Positions 24,278 through 33,085 are shown, counted from the stretch's first letter. The stretch: DNA of 64,000 nucleotides from Propionicimonas sp. (GCF_029975155.1 NZ_JARKPQ010000108.1:1-64000), one strand, 5' to 3'. Notes: generated by a model not told the origin, from the letters alone. A program made the numbers and translations.

Positions 24278-25012
24278 GTGCTGGAGGTATCAACGCCGGA
24301 CGGTCTCGCGGAGGTGATCGTGGAGGCCTCGCCGGCGGGCGGGCCGGGCATCATCCTGTTCATGGACGCCTTCGGGCTGCGTCCGCGCGTCCGCGAGATC
24401 GCCGCGGAGATCGCGGGGTGGGGATACGTCGTGTTCGCGCCGAACGTGTTCTACCGCGACGGGACCGTGGCCGAACTGGCGCCCACCGGTGACCTCACCG
24501 CACCGGAGGCCATGAGTGCGTTCTTCGCGGTCGCCGGACCCCGGATCCGCCGTCTCACGACGGAGGCCGCGTCGCGCGACTTCCCCGCCTATCTCGACGC
24601 TCTGCGGGCCTTGCCGGGGGTGCGGCGGGGTCCGATCGGCACGGTCGGCTTCTGCATGGGCGGACGGCTGGCGGTGGGGCTGTCCGGTGCATTCCCTGAT
24701 GCGGTCGCCGCGTGCGCCGCCATCCACACCGGCGGCCTGGTCACGCAGCAGGACGACTCGCCGCATCTCGCGGTCGCCGGCGCCCGTGCCGAGTACCTCT
24801 TCGCGAACGCCGACCACGACCGGTCCATGAGCCCTGCCGACGTCGCAGCTCTCGGCGCGGCTCTCCAGGAGGCGGGCCGGGTCGCGACCAACGTCATTGT
24901 GCCGGACGCCGCACACGGCTTCACCATGTCGGACACGGCTGCCTGGAACGCCGACGCCACCGAATGGACCTTCGACCAGCTCCGTGAGCTGTTCGCCCGC
25001 AGCCTGGCCTGA
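24278..25012 (+). CDS. Dienelactone hydrolase family protein
   Basis: A 244-residue alpha/beta hydrolase. The nucleophile is Cys in GFCMGGR (~128), typical of dienelactone hydrolases, with the acid in NADHDRSM and His in DAAHGFTM (~216). The family hydrolyses dienelactone in chlorocatechol degradation, but many members act on other esters; no aromatic-degradation genes are nearby. The GTG start has a TAGGGT -10-like hexamer 6 nt before it and no clear ribosome site, so leaderless translation is likely. Confidence 0.82.
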   Translation: MLEVSTPDGLAEVIVEASPAGGPGIILFMDAFGLRPRVREIAAEIAGWGYVVFAPNVFYRDGTVAELAPTGDLTAPEAMSAFFAVAGPRIRRLTTEAASRDFPAYLDALRALPGVRRGPIGTVGFCMGGRLAVGLSGAFPDAVAACAAIHTGGLVTQQDDSPHLAVAGARAEYLFANADHDRSMSPADVAALGAALQEAGRVATNVIVPDAAHGFTMSDTAAWNADATEWTFDQLRELFARSLA

Positions 25013-25098
25013 GGAGCATGAACACCGGTCACGAGGGTGGCGAGTGACTAGAGTCCCACCGGGGACCCGGAAATGGCGGTATCGAGGAGGAACGCGAG

Positions 25099-26091
25099 AT
25101 GTTGCAGGCACCTTTGGGGCGTACGGGACGAAAGGTGTCGGCGATCGGCCTCGGCACCTGGCAGTTCGGCGGTGACTGGGGCGAGGTCGGCGAAGCGGAC
25201 GCGCTCGAGGTCCTGTCCGCCGCCGCAGCTGCGGGTGTCACGCTGCTCGACACCGCTGACGTCTACGGGGACGGGCGCAGCGAGTCGATCATCGGGCGGT
25301 TCCTCGCCGAGCGGCCGGGCCACGGGATCACGGTGGCGACGAAGATGGGCCGACGCGTCGAGCAGAAGCCGGAGAACTACACGCCGGAGCGCTTCCGCGA
25401 GTGGACCACCCGGTCGCGGCAGAACCTGCGGGTGGACATCCTGGATCTGGTCCAATTGCATTGCCCGCCGTCCGCGGTGATCGAAGCGGACGAGACCTAC
25501 GCCGCCCTCGATGAGCTGGTCGCCGAGGGCGTGCTGGCGGCCTACGGCGTTTCGGTGGAGACCTGCGCGCAGGCGCTGGCGGCGATCAGCCGTCCGAACG
25601 TGACGAACGTGCAGATCATCCTCAACCCGTTCCGGCTGAAGCCGCTGGAAGAGGTGCTGCCGGCGGCCGCGGCGGCAGGGGTCGCTGTCTTGGCGCGGGT
25701 GCCGCTGGCGTCCGGCCTGCTGTCGGGCCGCTACACCAGTGCCACCACGTTCGCCCCGTCCGACCACCGCAGCTACAACCGGCATGGCGAGGCCTTCGAC
25801 CGGGGCGAGACGTTCTCGGGAGTGGACTACGCCGTGGGTCTGGAGGCTGCGGCGAGGCTCGCGTCCGTCCTGCCGGACGGGGTGTCGCTGCCGGCGGCCT
25901 CCCTTGCCTGGGTGGCGTCGCGACCGGGAGTCACGTCCGTGATCCCCGGTGCCCGAACCGTTGCGCAGGCCAGGGGCAACGCGGAAGCAGCGAAGCTGAT
26001 CGACGGCGGCTTCGACCTGGCCGCCTTCGATGCTGCCGTGCACGAGGTGTACGACGACCTGCTGCGGTCAGCCGTCCACCCCCTGTGGTGA
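25099..26091 (+). CDS. Aldo/keto reductase
   Basis: A 330-residue TIM-barrel NADPH-dependent oxidoreductase. The catalytic tetrad is complete: Asp51 and Tyr56 in DTADVYGDG, Lys82 in ATKMGR and His121 in VQLHCPP. The C-terminal NADP-binding part contains VIPGARTVAQARGNAEA. The substrate is unknown; the family reduces carbonyls. A GAGGAACGCGAG stretch precedes the ATG. It follows the hydrolase gene by 86 nt and may be transcribed separately. A long palindrome lies downstream. Confidence 0.87.
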   Translation: MLQAPLGRTGRKVSAIGLGTWQFGGDWGEVGEADALEVLSAAAAAGVTLLDTADVYGDGRSESIIGRFLAERPGHGITVATKMGRRVEQKPENYTPERFREWTTRSRQNLRVDILDLVQLHCPPSAVIEADETYAALDELVAEGVLAAYGVSVETCAQALAAISRPNVTNVQIILNPFRLKPLEEVLPAAAAAGVAVLARVPLASGLLSGRYTSATTFAPSDHRSYNRHGEAFDRGETFSGVDYAVGLEAAARLASVLPDGVSLPAASLAWVASRPGVTSVIPGARTVAQARGNAEAAKLIDGGFDLAAFDAAVHEVYDDLLRSAVHPLW

Positions 26092-26172
26092 GGTCGTCGA
26101 GCGCGGTCCGCACTCACCACTGGTAGCCGCTTCAGCCTCCGGTTCCCGCCACTGTGACCGGTGTCCACGCAT

Positions 26173-26218
26173 CAAGGTGGACTGAAACCGTCGTCGACGA
26201 CGGTTTCAGTCCACCTTG
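26173..26218. repeat. 46-bp perfect palindrome without loop
   Basis: Every base of 26173-26195 pairs with 26196-26218: the left arm starts CAAGGTGGACTGAAACC and the centre is GTCGAC. It lies in the 220-nt gap between the aldo/keto reductase and guanine deaminase genes. It could form a cruciform or a 23-bp RNA hairpin ending the upstream transcript. No second copy was noticed in the window. Confidence 0.85.
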
Positions 26219-26311
26219 CGCAGAGGACGGCGATGAAGCAGGGGCGAACCGGGTCACCGGGCCAGCCCCTGAGCGCTTGGGGTATGAGCATCCAGGGGCG
26301 AGACTCGGAGG

Positions 26312-27607
26312 GTGACACTGTTCCGCGCGACCGTGGTGGACGCCGTCGGCTCCGGCCTGACCGACTGCCGGCTGCGCGTGGACGAGGACGCCGGTCTGCT
26401 CGTCACCGACGGGATCATCACCGCGCGGGGACCGTTCGCCGAGCTCTTCCGCGCGCATCCCGACGAGCCTGTGGTGCGCCTTCGGGACGGCCTGCTGCTG
26501 CCGGGCTTCGTCGAGACCCACGCGCACTTCCCGCAGGTCCGGGCGATCGGCGGGCTCGGCCTGCCGTTGCTCGACTGGCTGCAGCGCTATGCGTTGCCGG
26601 AGGAGCTGAAGCTCGCAGATCCGGAGTACGCCGCTGCGGTCGCCGAGGAGTTCGTGCTCGGTCTGCTGCGGGCCGGCACCACGACCGTCCTCGCGTTCGG
26701 GGCGCACTTCGCCCCTGCGATGGACCGGCTCTTCGAGGCCGCGACGCGGTGGGGGATCAGGCTGGTCTCGGGGCTGGTGGTGAGTGACCGGACGCTGCCC
26801 GAAGATCTGCTGACCACGCCCGATCAGGCGTACGCGGACGGCCTCAGGCTGGCGCGGCGATGGCATGGACGGCGCCGGCTGGGGTACGCGGTGACGCCGA
26901 GGTTCTCGCTGTCGTGCAGCGAGGAAATGCTCGAGTCGTGCGCTGCGCTGCTGACCAGCGTCGAAGGTGCGCGGTTCACGTCCCACCTGAACGAGAACCT
27001 CGACGAGATCGAGGGGGTGAGGCGGGCGTTCGGCACGGCGACCTATCTCGACACGTACTCGCGTCCGGGGCTGGTCGGTGCCGGTTCGGTGTTCGCGCAC
27101 AACGTCCACCCCGAGGCAGCCGAGCTGGACGCGCTCGCGGACGCCGGGGCGAGCGTGGCCCACTGCCCGACCAGCAACGCGATGCTGGGCAGTGGTCTCT
27201 TTCCCTTGCGGCAACACCTGGAGCACGGAGTCCGGGTGAGCCTGGGCAGTGATGTCGGTGCGGGGACGGGGTTCTCGCTGCTCAAGGAAGGACTCCAGGC
27301 GCACATGACCCAGGAACTCCGGGGCGAGGACGGCTATCCTCTCACGGCGGTCCGGCTGCTGTACCTCGCCACTGGCGCCGGAGCCAGCGCGCTGGGCATG
27401 GACGGGCTGATCGGTGAACTCGGCGTCGGCAGGCAGTTCGACGCGCAGTGGATCAGCCCGCAGGCGAACCCGACCCTGGCCATGTCGCTGCGGAACGCCG
27501 AATCGGCTGAGGACGCTCTGGCCAAGGTGTTCACGCTCGGCACCCCGGCGGACGTTGCCGCCGTCTGGATTGGCGGGGATCTGGTCAGTGAGCGGAGCGT
27601 GGCCTGA
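26312..27607 (+). CDS. guaD: Guanine deaminase
   Basis: A 431-residue amidohydrolase. Metal-binding His70 and His72 lie in VETHAHFPQVRAIG, and later ligands in SHLNENLDEI (~230), AHNVHPE (~268) and LGSDVGAGTG (~313). The HAHFPQ variant and overall length fit guanine deaminase, which converts guanine to xanthine and ammonia in purine salvage or catabolism. The GTG start at 26312 is supported by GGAG close upstream, although the spacing is short. No other purine gene is adjacent; it appears monocistronic. Confidence 0.88.
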   Translation: MTLFRATVVDAVGSGLTDCRLRVDEDAGLLVTDGIITARGPFAELFRAHPDEPVVRLRDGLLLPGFVETHAHFPQVRAIGGLGLPLLDWLQRYALPEELKLADPEYAAAVAEEFVLGLLRAGTTTVLAFGAHFAPAMDRLFEAATRWGIRLVSGLVVSDRTLPEDLLTTPDQAYADGLRLARRWHGRRRLGYAVTPRFSLSCSEEMLESCAALLTSVEGARFTSHLNENLDEIEGVRRAFGTATYLDTYSRPGLVGAGSVFAHNVHPEAAELDALADAGASVAHCPTSNAMLGSGLFPLRQHLEHGVRVSLGSDVGAGTGFSLLKEGLQAHMTQELRGEDGYPLTAVRLLYLATGAGASALGMDGLIGELGVGRQFDAQWISPQANPTLAMSLRNAESAEDALAKVFTLGTPADVAAVWIGGDLVSERSVA

Positions 27608-27713
27608 GGCTCCGACGTGAGTGTGGCCGTCGGCCGTCGACCATCGACACGGACGTGGTGTTCGATCACTGTGACGGTGCCGATCATCCTGAACCCGGAA
27701 CCCCGATCCACCC

Positions 27714-27739
27714 GTCATCCCGGCGAAAGCCGGGATCCC
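27714..27739. repeat. Short dispersed hairpin repeat (ATCCCGGC-GAAA type)
   Basis: Perfect 8-bp arms ATCCCGGC (27717-27724) and GCCGGGAT (27729-27736) around a GAAA tetraloop. It is related to the hairpins at 3838 and 33161. The gene-free interval 27608-27838 otherwise holds nothing recognised. Confidence 0.75.
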
Positions 27740-27838
27740 TGAGCGGGATCGGTTGGATCAGGGCGGAGAGCTTGGCATGGGCTCCGTGTCGAGCAATAGG
27801 TGGCACCTGATGCTCTCGCCGTCCTAGAGTCGGCGTTG

Positions 27839-27925
27839 ATGAACCCCGTCCTGAACACTGCACGGCAGCGGAGATCCGCGGTACTGGAGACGCAACTCTC
27901 GGGCGGTTCCGGTGAGTTCGACTAG
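27839..27925 (+). CDS. Possible small protein (28 residues)
   Basis: ATG 27839 to TAG 27925 encodes MNPVLNTARQRRSAVLETQL and eight further residues. A TAGAGT hexamer ends 8 nt before the ATG, compatible with leaderless expression. The frame overlaps the GTG of the next fragment by 14 nt. There is no homology evidence; it may be chance. Confidence 0.2.
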   Translation: MNPVLNTARQRRSAVLETQLSGGSGEFD

Positions 27926-28210
27926 CACTCCCATCGCCGAGGCCACCCCTCAAGAGCCGACTGCAGGCGATCAGAGGACGGTCCGGTCACAGCTGCACCA
28001 GAAGCTCGGCTGGTGCATCATCCGACTGCAACAGGTCGAGTTGGGATGGTTGTCCGCGATCGGAGCAGGCGGCGTCCTTCGGGATATCGAAGCCGAGCAC
28101 GGAGCCTGCCGGCTCCCCGAGATCCTCCGGTTGGACGACCCGGCCGAGGCGGCAGCGTCCACGCGGTGCTGGACGCGTGACAGCAGCCTCTCAGTCGCTA
28201 CGCTGCCGTC
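27912..28210 (+). pseudogene. Fragment of an unidentified gene, probably decayed
   Basis: A frame from GTG 27912 reads sensibly for about 60 residues (LHQKLGWCIIRLQQVELG, then LSAIGAGGVLRDIEAEHGAC) before turning into low-complexity Ser/Thr/Arg sequence where it overlaps the next gene in another frame. The first part has the amphipathic pattern of a real helix; the tail does not. It is best read as the surviving 5' piece of a truncated gene. No function can be given. Confidence 0.3.
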
Positions 28211-28732
28211 ATGCCGGACTACTACGACGACTCGGGCGCGCACCAAGGCTCGTCGAGCGACCGGCCGGACGGACGGCGCGACTACTATGCGGACTTCGGT
28301 GGACGCACAGGCTCGTCCCGGGTGAACCCGGATGGTAGTCGTGACTACTACGACGACTTCGGCGCTCGGACAGGCCGTTCGCGGGTGAACCCGGACGGCA
28401 GTCGCGACTATTACGACGGCTTCGGCACACGCACCGGCAGCAGTCGACCCAAGGCCGACTACTCCAACCTCCCGCCACACCTCCGACCTGGATACGTTGA
28501 CCCAAACAGGCCGCCCAAATCCATCGGGGTCGGTGGCAGCATCCTCGCCGGTGTCGTCGTGACGGGCATCCTCGGAATGATCGTTGGCTGGTCGTTGATG
28601 GGCTACGCAGCCGAACACCTATCCGGCGGCTCGTTACCGGCATGGGTCGTGCCGGTGGCGCTCTTCCCCGTTGCCGGTGGGATCGTCACCGTCGTGTGGC
28701 TGCTCTTGGCACGGGGCAGAAGCCGCAGGTAG
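28211..28732 (+). CDS. Membrane protein with N-terminal YY-rich tandem repeats
   Basis: A 173-residue protein. Residues 19-81 consist of three 21-residue repeats with the pattern PDGSRDYYDDFGxRTGSSRVN, preceded by a partial unit (MPDYYDDSGAHQGSSSDR). After a Pro-rich linker come two membrane segments (~105-135 and ~143-165) and a basic end (RGRSRR). Similar YYD-G-x-x-G-x-S leader repeats are seen in scattered bacterial proteins of unknown function. The repeats are nearly identical at DNA level (63-bp units), suggesting recent expansion. It stands in a gene-poor region and has no clear operon partner. Confidence 0.6.
   Translation: MPDYYDDSGAHQGSSSDRPDGRRDYYADFGGRTGSSRVNPDGSRDYYDDFGARTGRSRVNPDGSRDYYDGFGTRTGSSRPKADYSNLPPHLRPGYVDPNRPPKSIGVGGSILAGVVVTGILGMIVGWSLMGYAAEHLSGGSLPAWVVPVALFPVAGGIVTVVWLLLARGRSRR
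28265..28453 (+). repeat. Three 63-bp tandem repeats inside the YY-rich gene
   Basis: Units at 28265-28327, 28328-28390 and 28391-28453 keep the reading frame and encode the 21-residue motif with the invariant core RDYY-x-x-FG-x-RTG. Confidence 0.85.
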
Positions 28733-29217
28733 CGATCGTCGATCGCGCGGTGCGACAAGCCTGGGCACAGGCAGAAGCGTGGCGGTCAGCGGCTCTCGAA
28801 CTCCTGCTGCGCCGCCCGGACAGCGGTGGCTTCGTCGGCCTCACCGGGTGACGGGCCGGGAGGATCTGCACTGTCGACAGCGGCACGACGTGGCGGGCGC
28901 AGCCGGGATGCCGCCGAGAGTGCACTTGCTCCCAGGCTTGCGGGTGCCGGACCTGTCCACCGCGGCCCTGCTTGAACTGCTTTGCCTTCTCGACGTTCGA
29001 CCGGCACCGACCTTCACGCGCCTGCCCGCGCACCGTGTCGCCAGCCGGCCGGCCTGGTTGGTGCGGTGTTGCCAGCGCAACAGCCAAGTCGAAACGTGGT
29101 CGCGTCCTGAACTCATCACAGCACTGATCTACGCCTGTCGCAGCGCCGGCCCCCGGTCACCTGGCCAGCAACTCAACCGCCGCCACAACGGCGCAAAGAA
29201 CGCGGGCGGCTTCGCCG
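28733..29217. other. Gene-poor stretch
   Basis: Open frames exist on both strands but none shows a convincing start, composition or domain. A segment GGGAGGATCTGCACTGTCGAC near 28860 resembles GGGAGGATCCGCGCTGTCGAC near 47594. No intact gene is called. The interval separates the repeat protein from a decayed fragment and tRNA-Met. Confidence 0.5.
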
Positions 29218-29420
29218 TCAACGCGAAACGGCCTCCAGGATCGACATCGCTTCAGACATGCCCAAGCCGTCCGACTTCTGGCCATCGGCAGAGACCTCGA
29301 TCGCCATGTCGCCGCGCGCAGCGAACAGAGCGAGCGCCTGTCGTCGTCAAGCGTCTCCCCGGACACGGCCCGCGTGAGGTTCGAGCGGCGCTTCGGAGCC
29401 ACCCGTTGGCCGATCAACTG
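29218..29420 (-). pseudogene. Frameshifted gene fragment
   Basis: On the minus strand a frame reads LIGQRVAPKRRSNLTRAVSG and ETLDDD, then a +1/-1 change near 29340 leads into a second frame RQALALFAARGDMAIEVSAD followed by GQKSDGLGMSEAMSILEAVSR and a TGA at 29218-29220. Together the halves look like one protein with normal composition, while each frame alone becomes Arg/Ser-rich beyond the junction. The family was not recognised. Confidence 0.3.
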
Positions 29421-29510
29421 GAGACTTCACCGGAACCAGCCGTCTGGGTCGGCTTGGCCGTGAGTGTGGTCTGGTGTGGCATGGCGAGCCTGGACATCGT
29501 TGTTTGCGGG

Positions 29511-29557
29511 CCCTTCGTGACGCACCGGCTCGTTCCTCGCCAGCGCTCCTCAGGGAT
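29511..29557. repeat. Dispersed repeat, CCCTTCGTGACGC/CTCCTCAGGG family, copy 2
   Basis: Starts CCCTTCGTGACGC, continues with GGCTCGTTCCTCGC and ends GCTCCTCAGGG. It is the reverse-oriented relative of the copy at 23121. Confidence 0.75.
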
Positions 29558-29616
29558 CGAATCACGGCCCGGGCTTCGATAGACCGGATCAGCGCCGGTG
29601 CGAGTAGGGCTGTAGG

Positions 29617-29690
29617 TGGGGCGGGCGGGGCTCGAACCCGCGACCCAGGGATTATGAGTCCCCTGCTCTGACCGGCTGAGCTACCGCCCC
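29617..29690 (-). tRNA. tRNA-Met (anticodon CAT)
   Basis: On the minus strand the acceptor arms GGGGCGG and CCGCCCC pair fully. The anticodon stem GGGGA/TCCCT holds the loop CTCATAA with anticodon CAT, and the T arm is GCGGG-TTCGAGC-CCCGC. The discriminator base is A. The D arm (GCTCAGCCGGTCAGAGC) fits elongator tRNA-Met; a tRNA-Ile2, whose CAT is modified to lysidine, cannot be excluded. Its 3' end faces the gene-poor region 27.6-29.6 kb. Confidence 0.93.
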
Positions 29691-29795
29691 GAAGTGTCGG
29701 CGCTCACGCTATCCGGGGGCGAGGGGGAGTGTCCAAGTGGCGAAGCTTGTTCTCGTGGCGCCCCTCAGTGGCGGGCTGGCGGTGAGGGCGTTCTG

Positions 29796-29824
29796 GGTCT
29801 CGACAGGCTCGACCAGCGGCTGGG
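29796..29824. repeat. Dispersed repeat, TCTCGACAGGCTCGACC family, copy 1
   Basis: GGTCTCGACAGGCTCGACC followed by AGCGGCTGG, located between tRNA-Met and the 3' end of the GH13 gene. Relatives occur at 36024, 38074, 50519-50610, 58244 and 60094. Confidence 0.8.
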
Positions 29825-29830
29825 GTGGGG

Positions 29831-32044
29831 CTAGCGGACCACCATGGCCAGGCCTCCGAAGGCAGGGAGCTCTACGGTGAAGCCGCCGAGGGCGTCCACG
29901 TCGTCGACCTTGCGGCGGGTGGCGAGGTCGGTGACGCGGCCGGGCGGGATGTGCTCGCTCTGGACGCGGCCGGTGATCTTCTCGGGGCCGAAGTTCAGGG
30001 CGGTGATCTGCACCAGGCCCGACTCAAGGCGGCTGATCATCACCAGCATGCTCTTCCATGGCACGTCCGGGACGTCCAGCAGCGTGCCGGTCGCGATGCC
30101 GGAGCGTTTGCGCAGCCTCAGGATCTCCGACAGCCTCGACGCGAACGAAGTCTCCTTCTCCAGCTGCTCCGGCAGCGAGCCGTACAGCGCCGTCGCCACC
30201 GGCATCCCGGAGGCCGACTTCTTCGCGTCCGGATCACTGCCCATCAGGTCGTACGCCCCGCGCTCGATCCAGCGGGTGTCGCCCGTCCCGATCAGCCCGC
30301 GCACCTTGCCGCGATCCAGCGGCAGCGCCCCGACCAGGTCCCAGCCGGACAGGGCGAACACCCCGGGCTGCCACGCGTTGTACATGCACAGCAGCAGGTG
30401 CGCGTTCATGATCCGCCGGACATCGGCGTCCGTGATCGTCTCCAGATCGGTGATCCCCAGCGAGGCCGTGATCACAGACGCCGTCGTGCACGCGATCCCG
30501 TTCTGCACGAACAGCGCGTTGTACGGTGCCGCATCGCCGGTGAGCCTCAGCCGCATCGTCTCGCGCACGTACTCCGCCAGCTCAGCCCCCGTGGTCTCGC
30601 CGCCCTCCAGCTGGTAGGTGTCGTCCCGGTGCGGTCCCGCGAAGTGCACCAACTCGTAGGTCAGCTCGTCGTGGTTCTGCAGCGCATGGACGAGCGCCGC
30701 CGGGTCCAGCCCGAGCGCCAGTGCCTCCCGCAGCGCGAGCCGCAGGAACTCGGTGTCGCCGGTGGCCAGCGCGAACTGGTACGCCGGACGCGTCACGAAG
30801 TCGTAGGACAGATCCGGGCCCACCGCGCCGGTGGAGCGGATGTCGTCCATGGCCAGGTTCAGCTCCTGGAACGTGAACCCGCCCACCTTGCGCACCATCG
30901 AACCGATCAGCTGGTTCGCCGCCTGGCTCAGCGGGTGCCCCTCCGACCAGCCCGGGGCGCTGGAGTCCAGCGCCTTCTCCACGCCGAGGAAGCCGTTCGC
31001 GTCCAGCCGCAGGCCGCCGGAACCCAGGTCGAGCAGCGAGTGCAGCGCATCCCCCATCACCAGCCGCATGCCGGCGAACGTCGGGTCCAGCCAGTTGATC
31101 GTCGGCTGGCCGTCCTTGAAGTAGTGCAGGTAGACCCAGCGGCGCAGGCGTCCCTTGTAGTCCCACACCGGACGGGTCACCGACCAGTTGGTCTCCTTCA
31201 CGCCCGGCTCGTAGAAGATCACCCGCTGCAGCGCGCCGATGATGTAGCCGGCCTCGGCCAGTCGTCGCTCGGTCTCGGCGTCGAGGTTCACCGAGTCCTG
31301 GCCCTCGGGGACGTCGGGCAGCAGGTCCCAGCCCTCCTCGGGGATGTCGATCATGTGGTAGATGCCCGGGTAGTCGAGGTAGTTCAGCTCGGCCAGCCGG
31401 AAGTCCGCGCCCTTGCCGGTGTGGCCGGGCACGATGTCGTCGATGATCGTGCCGCGACGCCGCGCGGCGTTGGCGCACATGGCGCGGAACTCGTCCTCGG
31501 TGCCGAAGACCGGGTCGATCTGCATGCTGATCCGGTCGAAGTGGCCGTCCACGCTGGGCGTGGGCTGCCAGCCGGAGATCCCGCCGGCCAGCTTCAGCGG
31601 ACCGGTGTGGATCGCCTCGATCCCGATCTTCGCGAACGCCGCCCACAGGTCCTCCGCGCCGAGCGCACCGAGGAACGACTGGCCGGGGTCGGTGATCTGC
31701 GACAGCGGATAGGCCGTGAACCACACGGACGCCTGGCGCACCGCGGCCCGCGGATCGGGGGACGCGTACGGCGCGGCCCACATCGCGTGGTGGCCGGCGA
31801 GCTGGCGTCCCAGCACCGTGGCGTCGTGCAGCATCGACTGCTCCTCCAGCCACGCCACGTAGGCCGGGTTGCGGCCGTCCGGCTCGAAGGGCGGCATCGG
31901 GACGACGTCGGACGCAGGCGCTCCGCGCCGCTTCGCCTTCGGTCGCAATCGTTCCGGCCGCGCCGCGTACGGCGTGGGCTCGAGGAGAGTCTCGATGGTC
32001 CGTTCCTCGTCCGCCACCTCGGGCTGTTCCTGGTCGACGCTCAC
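29831..32044 (-). CDS. GH13 alpha-amylase family enzyme, trehalose-synthase-like
   Basis: A 737-residue GH13 protein. The four conserved regions are visible: region [12 protein letters not shown] (~200), region [16 protein letters not shown] with the nucleophile Asp (~345), region [15 protein letters not shown] with the acid Glu (~400) and region [12 protein letters not shown] with the transition-state Asp (~475). The C-terminal ~90 residues form the usual beta-sandwich. Unlike typical TreS, region I lacks the NH-T-S motif and reads PGHTGKG, a subtype found in some propionibacteria. Interconversion of maltose and trehalose is the likely reaction, but other glucan activities are possible. The GTG 32044 start is monocistronic. 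Confidence 0.75.
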   Translation of the reverse strand: MSVDQEQPEVADEERTIETLLEPTPYAARPERLRPKAKRRGAPASDVVPMPPFEPDGRNPAYVAWLEEQSMLHDATVLGRQLAGHHAMWAAPYASPDPRAAVRQASVWFTAYPLSQITDPGQSFLGALGAEDLWAAFAKIGIEAIHTGPLKLAGGISGWQPTPSVDGHFDRISMQIDPVFGTEDEFRAMCANAARRRGTIIDDIVPGHTGKGADFRLAELNYLDYPGIYHMIDIPEEGWDLLPDVPEGQDSVNLDAETERRLAEAGYIIGALQRVIFYEPGVKETNWSVTRPVWDYKGRLRRWVYLHYFKDGQPTINWLDPTFAGMRLVMGDALHSLLDLGSGGLRLDANGFLGVEKALDSSAPGWSEGHPLSQAANQLIGSMVRKVGGFTFQELNLAMDDIRSTGAVGPDLSYDFVTRPAYQFALATGDTEFLRLALREALALGLDPAALVHALQNHDELTYELVHFAGPHRDDTYQLEGGETTGAELAEYVRETMRLRLTGDAAPYNALFVQNGIACTTASVITASLGITDLETITDADVRRIMNAHLLLCMYNAWQPGVFALSGWDLVGALPLDRGKVRGLIGTGDTRWIERGAYDLMGSDPDAKKSASGMPVATALYGSLPEQLEKETSFASRLSEILRLRKRSGIATGTLLDVPDVPWKSMLVMISRLESGLVQITALNFGPEKITGRVQSEHIPPGRVTDLATRRKVDDVDALGGFTVELPAFGGLAMVVR

Positions 32045-32113
32045 CCGGCAAACCTAGTGCCGCAGCCCGCCGCAGGACGAGAGCGTCGCGGGACGCGAGC
32101 CACGTCCCGCGGC

Positions 32114-32650
32114 ATGATGGCTGCCGTGGCGCTGGCGGTCTGCTACCTGTTCGACCAACCGGGGGACCGGCTGGTGCGGCAGCTGTGGGCGCGGCTCGAG
32201 GCGCAGGGCGTCCGCACCCTGCTCACCCACACCCACCGCCGGCATCGGCCGCACCTGTCCTTGGCGGTCGCCCGCGAATGGGAGTTGTCGCCGGTGCTGG
32301 AGGCGCTGGCGGGCCTGCCGGCAGGCGAGGGGTTCGAGACTCAGCTGCCGGGAATGCTGGCGTTCACCAGAGGACGGGTGTCGCTGGCGGCAGGGGTGAG
32401 TGCCGACCTGGCCCGCCGCCAACAGGCCGTGGTGACGGCACTGGAGGCGACCGGCGCCGACCTGCACCACCACTACCGTCCGGGGCGCTGGGTTCCGCAC
32501 GTCTCGCTGGCGACCGGCGGCAGTGCCGGGAAGCTGCCGGTGATCAGCGGGACGGTCAACGACGCCCTGCCGCTGGTGCTGCACGTGGTCTCGGCAGCAG
32601 TGATCGACAGCAGCACCGGGCAGTCCTGGCCGCTGGCGGCCCTGCCCTGA
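32114..32650 (+). CDS. 2'-5' RNA ligase/2H phosphoesterase family protein
   Basis: A 178-residue protein with the two H-x-S/T-x signatures of the 2H superfamily: RPHLSLAV (~51) and VPHVSLAT (~131). Members hydrolyse 2'-5' or cyclic phosphodiester bonds in RNA processing or nucleotide turnover. ATG 32114 or ATG 32117 may be used; neither has a strong ribosome site. It is divergent from the GH13 gene, sharing a 69-nt intergenic region. Confidence 0.8.
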   Translation: MMAAVALAVCYLFDQPGDRLVRQLWARLEAQGVRTLLTHTHRRHRPHLSLAVAREWELSPVLEALAGLPAGEGFETQLPGMLAFTRGRVSLAAGVSADLARRQQAVVTALEATGADLHHHYRPGRWVPHVSLATGGSAGKLPVISGTVNDALPLVLHVVSAAVIDSSTGQSWPLAALP

Positions 32651-32662
32651 GTGCTGGGGGCC

Positions 32663-33085
32663 TCACTCGTTGATGGCCTCGATGCCCTGGCGCTTCAGCT
32701 CGGCGAGGTGGTCGAGCATGTGCTGCAGCACCTCGGGGGAGTGGCCCTCCCACTCCGCCACCTCGTCGAGCACGCGCAGCGGGTCGCGGGTGCGGTAGGA
32801 CCGGGTCGGATTGCCCGGGTACCGCTTGTCGGTCAGGTTCGGGTCGTTCTCGATCGGGCCGGTGGGCTCCACCCGGTAGATGTGCCCGCGGCCCTCGCCC
32901 TGAGCCAGTTCGGCGCCCCACGTGGCGGCGTCCAGGGTCGCGGTCAGGTAGATGAAGTTGGCGGTCGTCCGTTCGCCGTAGTTGGAGGTGTAGCCCGGCG
33001 TCAGCAGGGTTCCCGGCTCCAGGTCCGCCTTCGTACCGTGGTAGAAGGGTCCGGGATCGAGGACGGGCGTCGGTTCGTTCGGCAT
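32663..33085 (-). CDS. arr: NAD+-rifampin ADP-ribosyltransferase
   Basis: A 140-residue protein of typical Arr length. Characteristic stretches are FYHGTKADLEPGTLLTPGY near the N-terminus, NFIYLTATLDAATWGAELA in the middle and RVEPTGPIENDPNLTDKRYP with GNPTRSYR near the end. Arr transfers ADP-ribose to the C23 hydroxyl of rifamycins and so inactivates them; such genes are widespread in environmental actinobacteria. It converges on the 2H phosphoesterase gene with 12 nt between stops. Upstream lie two dispersed repeats and tRNA-Asn. Confidence 0.92.
   Translation of the reverse strand: MPNEPTPVLDPGPFYHGTKADLEPGTLLTPGYTSNYGERTTANFIYLTATLDAATWGAELAQGEGRGHIYRVEPTGPIENDPNLTDKRYPGNPTRSYRTRDPLRVLDEVAEWEGHSPEVLQHMLDHLAELKRQGIEAINE

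Noticed and set aside
28265..28453. Possible CRISPR array
   Set aside because: The 63-bp units are contiguous, in frame and encode a protein repeat; there are no unique spacers or cas genes.
28671..29582. A 303-codon plus-strand frame in the gene-poor region
   Set aside because: It has no plausible start site, contains scattered Arg/Pro/Ser runs, crosses a dispersed repeat at 29511, and conflicts with a more protein-like minus-strand fragment.
29825..32650. A 941-codon open frame on the plus strand
   Set aside because: It runs antisense through the GH13 gene; only its last part (from 32114) is the real 2H phosphoesterase gene.
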